Below, one piece after another: positions 44,817-51,576 of a stretch of 64,000 nucleotides of DNA (position 1 is its first letter; each line of letters starts with the position of its first letter). Origin of the DNA: Phycisphaerae bacterium (GTDB lineage: Bacteria > Planctomycetota > Phycisphaerae > UBA1845). The stretch spans positions 1 through 64,000 of the forward strand of contig JAJDEA010000104.1 in assembly GCA_029260035.1 (NCBI GenBank). Reading direction: 5' to 3'. The notes beneath the pieces are model-generated. The model was not told the origin of the DNA. It did no database searches and saw nothing but the letters and a program-made list of their open reading frames with translations. A program made the position numbers and the translations under genes.

Positions 44817-46559
44817 ATGCGGTTAACGAAATGGAGCAGGTGGACAGCAGTTCTGGCCGCGCTTGCAATCATTAGCGGCTGTCAGCCGATCGTCTGGCAA
44901 CGCGAGTCAGCCAAGAAGCCGAAGCGCATTTCGAGCAACGAGTCGGCTCCCAGTGCAAGTGAAATTGCGTTCCGCAATTCAATCGGCGCGCAGTCCTACT
45001 ACGAAGGGATGCAACCGCTGGTTGTTCGAGGCTATGGGCTGGTTGTTGGGCTTGGCAAGAACGGTAGCCGAGAATGCCCCAAGCCGGTTTTCGAGAAGCT
45101 CGTTCGGAACATGTATCGCCACCGCCGTCCTCAAGGCAAGATGATCAACAATGATCAAACATCGCCGGAAAAGATGATTACGGATTTGGATACAGCGGTC
45201 GTAGTCGTACAAGGGCAGATTCCCGCCGCCGCAGTCACGGGAACCCATTTCGATGTCACTGTTTCGGCATTTCCCGGAACACGCACAAAATCGCTTCGCG
45301 GCGGCACGCTTCTCGTTTCGGAATTGGAAGTCTATCAACGAAACGCAGAAGGCAAAGCGCTTTCGAGCCGACCTTTGGCACGCGCCTTCGGGCCAGTATT
45401 TCTGAACCCTTTTTCATCCGAGGGAAGCGCGACAACCGCAAGCGAGCTGCGCGGTGCAATCCTGGGCGGAGGCATCGCCAAAGAAGACCGCAAAGTGCGA
45501 CTGGTCCTTACGCGCCCATCATACAAGGCCGCTCGGTCCATTCAGGAACGCATCAACAACTTCTTTCCCGGAGTTCGCAAAATAGCAGACGCCAAGTCCC
45601 CGTCATTTATACAATTGCATATCCCAAGCGAATATGCCCATGAAACGTCGCATTTTCTGGGCCTCGTCAGATCGATCTATATGTCACAAGATCCGACGTT
45701 TGCCGGCGCCAAAGCTCGACAGCTTGGCAAGGCTATGCTCGCACCGACTGCACCCCACCCCCAAATATCGCTTGCACTTGAGGGGCTGGGTCGAGACGCC
45801 CTGCCCGTGTTGGCGGAACTGTACAGTCACAATCAGGAATACGTCAGCTTCCACGCCGCCGTGGCAGGCCTCAGACTGAATGACTACATTGCAGGCGATA
45901 CAATGGCCATGATCGCAACAAGGTCGGAAAGTCTGTTTCGCTACCAGGCCATCCGCGCCTTAGGCCAAGCAAGTGGCATGGCTAATACGGCGATCGCGCT
46001 GCGACAATTGGTTTTCGATTCGGACCCGCGCATTCGGATTGCGGCATATGAAGCGCTTGCAAGCCGTAATGACCGATCCATCGTCCGAAGCAAACTCGCC
46101 GGCAACGCTTTTCAGATCGACCGTGTCGAGAGCGGCGAACCGAGTTTCGTATATGCAAAACGTACCGGACACCGCCGAATTGTCCTGTTCGGAAAAAACC
46201 TGCAGTGCGCACCGCCCGTCTTCTATCGATCAACTGATGGTTCGCTTACGATGACAGCCGAAAAGAATGCAGACTCGCTGACGCTGTTACGGCGCGTCAA
46301 TGAAACAGGCTCGGTATCACCTCCCGTTGAAGCGCCTTTCGATCTTCAGCCCTTGATTGAATTGCTCGGCAATAACGCCGACCTTGACCTTCAGGGACGC
46401 GTGACGGGTCTTGGCTTGGATTATGGAGCCGTAGTGCAAGCCATTTACGAATTGTGTAAATCGAACGGCAATCAGCTACAGTTCATTCTTGAACAACCAA
46501 ACGCCTCGGAATTATTCGGCCCGACCAGACCGACTGGGCGTCCCGAGTCGGAGCTATAG
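44817..46559 (+). CDS. FlgI-like lipoprotein with HEAT-like repeats
   Basis: A 580-aa exported protein. The signal ends at lipobox IISGC (Cys22). Residues ~60-260 resemble the flagellar P-ring protein FlgI: VVRGYGLVVGLGKNGSRE, the VQGQIPAAAVTGTHFDVTVSAFPG segment and LRGGTLLVSELEVYQR. Then comes a helical stretch of HEAT-like repeats (about 325-450) such as DALPVLAELYSHNQEYVSFHAAVAGL. The C-terminal ~100 residues are unassigned. There are no other flagellar genes nearby. ATG 44817 has AGGAA upstream; an earlier TTG at 44748 does not fit the signal peptide. Confidence 0.72.
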   Translation: MRLTKWSRWTAVLAALAIISGCQPIVWQRESAKKPKRISSNESAPSASEIAFRNSIGAQSYYEGMQPLVVRGYGLVVGLGKNGSRECPKPVFEKLVRNMYRHRRPQGKMINNDQTSPEKMITDLDTAVVVVQGQIPAAAVTGTHFDVTVSAFPGTRTKSLRGGTLLVSELEVYQRNAEGKALSSRPLARAFGPVFLNPFSSEGSATTASELRGAILGGGIAKEDRKVRLVLTRPSYKAARSIQERINNFFPGVRKIADAKSPSFIQLHIPSEYAHETSHFLGLVRSIYMSQDPTFAGAKARQLGKAMLAPTAPHPQISLALEGLGRDALPVLAELYSHNQEYVSFHAAVAGLRLNDYIAGDTMAMIATRSESLFRYQAIRALGQASGMANTAIALRQLVFDSDPRIRIAAYEALASRNDRSIVRSKLAGNAFQIDRVESGEPSFVYAKRTGHRRIVLFGKNLQCAPPVFYRSTDGSLTMTAEKNADSLTLLRRVNETGSVSPPVEAPFDLQPLIELLGNNADLDLQGRVTGLGLDYGAVVQAIYELCKSNGNQLQFILEQPNASELFGPTRPTGRPESEL

Positions 46560-46585
46560 CGAGCAATATCTCAGAAGGAACCGCT

Positions 46586-47476
46586 ATGACATTCTCTCTT
46601 CACTCAGCCTTATGTATTATTTTTTCGCTGGCTTTTTCAGCCGATACACTCGCGCAGCAGCTTATCGCCGACGAAACCGCAGCCAAATCTCGGGAAGACT
46701 TTTTGTGCAATCTGCCGGACTGGGAAGATGGCTTGGCGGAAATGTCAACCTATCGCGCGATGGACCAGCTTTACGGCAAGAAGCGCAGCTACACGCGCGT
46801 TCAGATTGTCAATCGGCAGTGGATGGACCCAAAGACCAAGGTCAAAGCGGAAAAAGAATCCGCAGGTGCCGTTCCTGTGTTCAAACTCAACATCGTGGAA
46901 GAAATCCCAACGGAGAATTACAACTACCGATACCAAACAACAGCTTTCCTCCATCGTCCGGACCTCACTCCGATGAAGATGGTCCTGTCCAGTCAGGAAT
47001 GGTGCGGCACGACTTTCAAATACATGGATTGGAATTCCGAGGCACTGAATTATCAAAGTTTTTCGTATTTCCCAAATGAGGGCAACCGTGATTGGCAGGT
47101 CGAGCCCGCCGCAGTGCCATATGAAGCTTTATACTTGATTGCCAGAGATGTGGCAGCCAGGATGCAGCCCAGGCAGTTGCGAGTTCTTCGCACCGTTCGA
47201 TCGAACCATCAAGTCAAACCAGACGTTCACTCCGCAAGACTGGTGCCCCAATCGACAGCTGCCATCACGACGAAAATGGGCACATTCCCTACGACGCGCG
47301 TGGACCTTGTTTGGGATGGCCCTTTGACCAGTTTTGTCGTGGAATCAAACGCTCCGTACAGACTCCTTCGATACAAGACAGGCCCGCTTCAAGGTGAGCT
47401 GATCCATATCGAAAAACGCGCTTACTGGAACCGCGATTGGCCGAGTTCTTTCTACAAGCCAAACGAAGCGCCGTAG
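46586..47476 (+). CDS. secreted protein, function unknown
   Basis: A 296-aa protein with a cleavable signal (SALCIIFSLAFSADTLAQ). The mature part is beta-rich with many aromatic and charged residues, including YRYQTTAFLHRPDLTP, EWCGTTFKYMDWNSEALNYQSF and NRDWQVEPAAVPYEALYLI. I cannot assign a family with confidence. AGAAGGAA precedes the ATG at a good distance. It begins 26 bases after the FlgI-like gene, so the two are probably co-transcribed. Confidence 0.65.
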   Translation: MTFSLHSALCIIFSLAFSADTLAQQLIADETAAKSREDFLCNLPDWEDGLAEMSTYRAMDQLYGKKRSYTRVQIVNRQWMDPKTKVKAEKESAGAVPVFKLNIVEEIPTENYNYRYQTTAFLHRPDLTPMKMVLSSQEWCGTTFKYMDWNSEALNYQSFSYFPNEGNRDWQVEPAAVPYEALYLIARDVAARMQPRQLRVLRTVRSNHQVKPDVHSARLVPQSTAAITTKMGTFPTTRVDLVWDGPLTSFVVESNAPYRLLRYKTGPLQGELIHIEKRAYWNRDWPSSFYKPNEAP

Positions 47477-47530
47477 GGGAGTTGCCGGAGTCGATCTGCC
47501 GTACATTTATCGTTGGTTCGGGGGATTTTC

Positions 47531-47629
47531 GTGTTACAAACGTGCATACAAGATGACACTTTGTGCATGCGCTGCCGCTACATCCTTCGAAGCTTGTCAG
47601 CCAACGGCCGCTGCCCGGAGTGCGGCGCG
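47531..47629 (+). repeat. left copy of a 99-bp direct repeat flanking acr3
   Basis: First of two co-directional copies; the other is 48752-48850. By hand alignment 86 of 99 bases are identical, with no gaps. Both begin at a GTG and end at GGCGC after the ribbon codons; the bases outside do not match. Confidence 0.8.
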
Positions 47630-47665
47630 TGGAAATTGCCGCTTGGAGTTGAGTACGAATCATGA
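47531..47665 (+). CDS. 44-aa zinc-ribbon ORF overlapping acr3
   Basis: GTG at 47531 to TGA at 47665. The first 33 codons match, at 87% nucleotide identity, the start of the larger ribbon protein at 48752. The protein reads [15 protein letters not shown], then [12 protein letters not shown], so all four ribbon cysteines are intact. A short unrelated tail ([11 protein letters not shown]) replaces the membrane domains of the longer paralogue. The TGA and the ATG of acr3 share ATGA, so it can be translationally coupled to acr3. It may be a genuine microprotein or a truncated remnant. Confidence 0.55.
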   Translation: MLQTCIQDDTLCMRCRYILRSLSANGRCPECGAWKLPLGVEYES

Positions 47666-48744
47666 GCGATGGATGCCCGAAACGACTGTCCTTTCTCGAC
47701 CGCTTCCTGACGCTGTGGATTTTTCTGGCGATGGCGGTTGGCGTCGGGGGTGGGTACTTATTCTCCGACGTGGAACGGTTCATCAATCGCTTTCAGGTCG
47801 GCACGACGAACATTCCCATCGCCGTCGGGCTGATTCTGATGATGTACCCGCCGCTGGCCAAGGTGAAGTACGAAGAACTCGGCGATGTGTTTCGCAACTT
47901 CAGGGTTTTAACACTGTCGTTAGTTCAGAATTGGGTCATCGGGCCGGTTTTGATGTTCGCTCTGGCAGTCCTCTTCCTCGGCAGCTACCCCGAATACATG
48001 GTCGGCCTCATCATGATCGGGCTGGCACGCTGCATTGCGATGGTGATCGTCTGGAACGATCTGGCCGAGGGCGACGCGGAGTACGCCGCCGGACTGGTCG
48101 CGTTCAACTCCGTGTTCCAGGTGCTGTTTTTCTCGGTATACGCATGGCTGTTCATCACGGTGCTGCCGCCGATGCTCGGCCTCAAGGGCGCAGTTGTGGC
48201 GATCACAATCGGCGAGATCGCCAAAAGCGTGTTCATTTACCTCGGTATTCCCTTTTTGGCCGGAATGTTTACGCGATTCACGCTGCTCAAGCTCAAGGGC
48301 CGTCATTGGTACGAGGAGAAGTTCATCCCGAAGGTTTCTCCCATCACGCTCGTCGCGCTCTTGTTTACGATTTTGGTGATGTTCTCGCTCAAAGGCGAGC
48401 ATATCGTGCAGCTTCCGATGGATGTTGTTCGCATTGCGATTCCGCTCTGCATCTACTTCGTCGTCATGTTTCTCGTCTCGTTTTGGATGGGGAAGAGAAT
48501 CGGCGCGGGCTACGCCAAGACTACAACCATCGCCTTCACGGCAGCGAGCAACAACTTCGAGTTGGCCATTGCGGTGGCGGTGGCCGTGTTCGGCATCAAC
48601 TCCGCCGTGGCCTTCGCAGCGGTCATCGGGCCGCTGGTCGAAGTACCCGTATTGATCGGCCTCGTCCATGTAGCGTTCTGGTTTCGACGTCGGTACTTCG
48701 CTACGGAATCCCAAGATCCGCTGGCCACCGCAGAGGAACAGTGA
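47662..48744 (+). CDS. acr3: arsenite efflux transporter, ACR3 family
   Basis: Exports arsenite, and in some homologues antimonite, across the inner membrane. The conserved substrate cysteine lies in [16 protein letters not shown], the ACR3 signature, and the second key acidic residue in [18 protein letters not shown]. About ten hydrophobic helices and 360 aa are typical. It looks richer in G and C at third positions than its neighbours, suggesting later acquisition. No ArsR, ArsC or ArsM gene adjoins it, but it overlaps a small zinc-ribbon ORF that might serve as a metal-related partner. Confidence 0.93.
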   Translation: MSDGCPKRLSFLDRFLTLWIFLAMAVGVGGGYLFSDVERFINRFQVGTTNIPIAVGLILMMYPPLAKVKYEELGDVFRNFRVLTLSLVQNWVIGPVLMFALAVLFLGSYPEYMVGLIMIGLARCIAMVIVWNDLAEGDAEYAAGLVAFNSVFQVLFFSVYAWLFITVLPPMLGLKGAVVAITIGEIAKSVFIYLGIPFLAGMFTRFTLLKLKGRHWYEEKFIPKVSPITLVALLFTILVMFSLKGEHIVQLPMDVVRIAIPLCIYFVVMFLVSFWMGKRIGAGYAKTTTIAFTAASNNFELAIAVAVAVFGINSAVAFAAVIGPLVEVPVLIGLVHVAFWFRRRYFATESQDPLATAEEQ

Positions 48745-48751
48745 GACAGGT

Positions 48752-48850
48752 GTGACACAAACGTGCATTCAAGATGACACTCTCTGTATGCGCTGCTGCT
48801 ACAACCTTCGAGGCTTGTCAGCAAACGGCAGATGCCCGGAGTGCGGCGCA
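48752..48850 (+). repeat. right copy of the 99-bp direct repeat flanking acr3
   Basis: Second copy of the 47531 repeat, 86 of 99 bases identical. It forms the first 33 codons of the ribbon membrane protein. Confidence 0.8.
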
Positions 48851-49651
48851 CCAATTAACGTATCCCTCCACGGCGATAACCTCGCTTACGCCAACCCGGA
48901 TTGGATCAAGCGCGTGCGCAAGGGATGCGCGGGAATTGGTTCGTCCATTTTTGCCTATTTTGGTGCGGGCGGGATCTCCAGTTTCTTGGCCGATTACATC
49001 GGCTCATCCATGTCAGTCACCATTCTAAAGGGTGTCGTTATTGCGGCGCTAGTCATCGGGATTTTGCGAGGAATATGGTTACTTACAACACGGGGCTGCA
49101 GAATAGTGGAATCCAACCCCTTTCGACTGCTTCGCGCTATTATTCGCTTCGCTATCATCACTTCCGTAATTACAATTGCATTAACTCCCGTTTGCCTGCA
49201 AATGCTTGGCACAAATCACACCTTTCTAATGCACGCCATCAGTGCGCCGGTAGGCCTTGTTGGTCTCGCAGGCGCAGTTGCGATGTGTCGCTATGTAACA
49301 GGATTGGCAAAAACGATACCCGAATCTTCTTCTCAATTACCACGCAGAGAAGCAAGAAAAGAACAGCGCCTCGACGATAACAAACCTCTGAAAATCGGTT
49401 TTATTGCTGAGCGCGCGAGATTGTATGCGTGGGGGCTTTACATAAGCTGGCCATTGGTCATTCCAAGCATTTTTGGCTTGCTTAGTGGCAAGACAGGATT
49501 CACTTGTTTTCTGGTGCTAGGCACACCCGGATTACTCGGTTTTGGCGTCCTCACGTTCGCACTACCAACGTACCTGGATGATTGGCTCGAAATGCACGAA
49601 GAAATCGCGAGAGAAAACTGGGCCGACGCAGAGACCTCGCGTAGACCTTGA
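48752..49651 (+). CDS. zinc-ribbon membrane protein, function unknown
   Basis: A 299-aa protein with an N-terminal ribbon ([21 protein letters not shown]) and then about five membrane spans, including SVTILKGVVIAALVIGILRGIWL, AIIRFAIITSVITIALTPVCL, GLVGLAGAVAMCRYVTGL, LYISWPLVIPSIFGLLSG and FLVLGTPGLLGFGVLTFALP. Starts at GTG 48752, seven bases after the acr3 stop, so it belongs to the acr3 transcript. Function is unknown; the ribbon may be a structural or metal-sensing module at the membrane. It meets pcm tail to tail. Confidence 0.72.
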   Translation: MTQTCIQDDTLCMRCCYNLRGLSANGRCPECGAPINVSLHGDNLAYANPDWIKRVRKGCAGIGSSIFAYFGAGGISSFLADYIGSSMSVTILKGVVIAALVIGILRGIWLLTTRGCRIVESNPFRLLRAIIRFAIITSVITIALTPVCLQMLGTNHTFLMHAISAPVGLVGLAGAVAMCRYVTGLAKTIPESSSQLPRREARKEQRLDDNKPLKIGFIAERARLYAWGLYISWPLVIPSIFGLLSGKTGFTCFLVLGTPGLLGFGVLTFALPTYLDDWLEMHEEIARENWADAETSRRP

Positions 49652-49680
49652 CCCACGATCGCGTCTCGCCGTCTCAAGGC

Positions 49681-50490
49681 CTACTTCTGCTGTATTTTTC
49701 CTGTCATCGGAGCGAAGCGCACGGGAATAATGGTCTTCTCCTGTCGCTTCCCATCATCCCCTTTCGTAACCACAACCAGTTGTTGCATCTGCGACGCTTC
49801 TCCAATTGGAATTACGATCCGCCCGCCGGGCTTGAGCTGCTCCCACAATGGCGGGGGAATCTCGTCCGCAGCACAGGTGACGATCATCGCATCAAACGGA
49901 GCTTCCTCTTTCCATGCATGATAACCGTCACCCGTTCGACACTTCACCTCCTTATATCCCTGCTCCCGCAACGTTTTTTTAGCCAGCTTCGCCAATGGTT
50001 TTACGATTTCGACGGTGTAAACATGAGGCGTCAGGTGGGCGAGCACAGCCGCCTGATAGCCACTCCCCGTACCGACCTCCAATACCTTTGACTTGGGTCG
50101 AAGCTCCAACAACTCGGTCATCAACGCGACAATGTAAGGCTGAGAAATCGTCTGGTCATAACCAATCGGCAACGGCATATCGAAATAAGCATTTGATTGC
50201 TGATCCGACGGGATAAAAACATGCCGAGGCACAACGAGCATCGCGTGAATAACCGCTGAATCGCGAATGGGTTCGCGCCCATCTCGTGGATGTTCGATCT
50301 GCCGTCGAACCATGCGCTCGCGTTCGCGAGAAAAATCGGCAGCACCCGGCGGATCGGGCCTGACATGAACAAGTCGCGACGTCGGACGGCTGTCACCGCC
50401 CGCGAAAGCCTTCGTGCAGTTTAGAGTCAACGCCCCCGGCAAAGCAAGGAAGAGAATGATAGCGATTCGACTTACTGACGTGGTACACAT
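49681..50490 (-). CDS. pcm: protein-L-isoaspartate O-methyltransferase, exported
   Basis: Repairs isoaspartyl residues by methylation from S-adenosylmethionine. VPRHVFIP, YDQTISQPYIVALMTELLEL and the SAM loop VLEVGTGSGYQAAVLA are family signatures, with VTCAADEIPPPLWEQLKPGGRIVIPIG after them. A hydrophobic N-terminus (IAIILFLALPGALTLNC) precedes it, so this version appears exported or anchored, unlike the cytosolic form. The 269-aa length fits a 210-aa core plus this leader. It stands alone, with a terminator of the preceding gene upstream. Confidence 0.9.
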   Translation of the reverse strand: MCTTSVSRIAIILFLALPGALTLNCTKAFAGGDSRPTSRLVHVRPDPPGAADFSRERERMVRRQIEHPRDGREPIRDSAVIHAMLVVPRHVFIPSDQQSNAYFDMPLPIGYDQTISQPYIVALMTELLELRPKSKVLEVGTGSGYQAAVLAHLTPHVYTVEIVKPLAKLAKKTLREQGYKEVKCRTGDGYHAWKEEAPFDAMIVTCAADEIPPPLWEQLKPGGRIVIPIGEASQMQQLVVVTKGDDGKRQEKTIIPVRFAPMTGKIQQK

Positions 50491-50540
50491 GCCTCAATTC
50501 TCCTGACAGGAATATGAAATCTGCGTCGCCTTCGACCATG

Positions 50541-50588
50541 AAAAAAGCCCTTACCGCGTGGGCAAGACACGCACGGGCAAGGGCTTCG
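50541..50588 (-). terminator. Rho-independent terminator after the DUF1579 gene
   Basis: On the minus strand, AAGCCCTT and AAGGGCTT form an 8-bp outer stem, extended by imperfect GC pairs, then TTTTTT. It lies 22 bases after the stop of the gene at 50610 and before the pcm gene. This is the clearest classic terminator in the window. Confidence 0.85.
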
Positions 50589-50609
50589 AAGTCGCAATAA
50601 ATGAAGCGA

Positions 50610-51227
50610 TCAGCCTTTGGTATAGACCACTTCCAAGCTCTTGTATTCCTTCATTCCGTCCGGCGTCTCAAACATCTCAAACACATGTTTATTGTTATTG
50701 ATGACTTTCATGATGGACCGTGTCTTCTTGTGCATACCCGAAAAGGGGTCGTCAAGCTCGCCATGAAAGGTAAACACCTTGCCGGACGCATCGCATGTGC
50801 CACTGTCAATCATCATCATGGTCGTCATTGAATCGACCCACACACTGGTGTACTGCTGCTTGCCCTTATCATAGCCGATAATCCCCACACCCTTGAAGGG
50901 CATTCCCATGGCAGAAGAAGTGAATGTTTCCTGCAGGTAGCGTCCACCCAAAATCATCTTCTTCTCACAGGTCCCCTCGCTAACCGAAGGTTCGCTTTCC
51001 GCCTGCATCCAATGCTTCGTCACTGTTTTCCAGTTTCCGGCGAGAGGCTTGAGGTGAGCATGAAATGCGACTGGTGCGCCCACCTTCATCATGGCTTCCA
51101 TCATCGCCTTCCCATCGTCGCCTTCGCCGTGCCCTTTCTTGTTCTCGTCGCCGGACATCGCACTTCCGGCAAACAGCCCTACGATACCAACGCAAAGCAA
51201 ACAACCAAAAACTCGATTCCTGTTCAT
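50610..51227 (-). CDS. DUF1579 family secreted protein
   Basis: A 205-aa exported protein of the DUF1579 family, which has no assigned role. The signal is FGCLLCVGIVGLFAGSAMS. PLAGNWKTVTKHW, LGGRYLQETF, GMPFKGVGIIGYDKGKQQYTSVWVDSM and MHKKTRSIMKVI follow the family pattern of a lipocalin-like beta barrel. Between the signal and the domain is a charged, Met-rich stretch. CAGGAGATACAGG sits before the ATG. A strong terminator ends the gene, so it is monocistronic. Confidence 0.8.
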   Translation of the reverse strand: MNRNRVFGCLLCVGIVGLFAGSAMSGDENKKGHGEGDDGKAMMEAMMKVGAPVAFHAHLKPLAGNWKTVTKHWMQAESEPSVSEGTCEKKMILGGRYLQETFTSSAMGMPFKGVGIIGYDKGKQQYTSVWVDSMTTMMMIDSGTCDASGKVFTFHGELDDPFSGMHKKTRSIMKVINNNKHVFEMFETPDGMKEYKSLEVVYTKG

Positions 51228-51576
51228 CCTGTATCTCCTGAGTAGTGGACCGCAACATAAATGTAGAGTGAAACCTAATCCAACGCAGTTCCAGTAGTTA
51301 CGAAATCAATGGCAAACAAGCCGGTGTCGCGCAGCTGCCTACAGACCCTGCTCGCACGAAGTATGACATTTTCCGCTTTCCCCCTGACGCAACATCATCC
51401 TACCACGCCGAATAGGAAAAAGTAACGATGAACACCCTTGTTTTTCAGAAGAATGGTCGGCTCTCGTCGCCAAGACGCAGCAGTGATTAGCGCCCAATAC
51501 CAGCGGTTTCAGGGATCGATGACACCATAATGAGAGGGAATTCCGGAGATCGTATCTCGTTTGCTCGACTTTCGCT
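51228..51576. other. gene-free stretch between DUF1579 and pseudo-subtilase genes
   Basis: About 350 bases, holding the promoter of the DUF1579 gene and the tail of the preceding unit. No convincing coding frame, hairpin or RNA gene was found. Confidence 0.4.

Noticed and set aside
44817-46559. A flagellar gene cluster because of FlgI similarity.
   Set aside because: No other flagellar gene is visible; the protein is a lipoprotein with extra repeats.
47553-48755. A 400-codon open frame on the plus strand across acr3.
   Set aside because: It runs out of frame with acr3 and translates to an Arg/His/Gly-rich sequence without family likeness. GC-rich third positions of acr3 explain the openness.
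47920-48768. A 282-codon minus-strand frame antisense to acr3.
   Set aside because: His/Asp/Arg/Asn-rich shadow; acr3 itself carries the transporter signatures.
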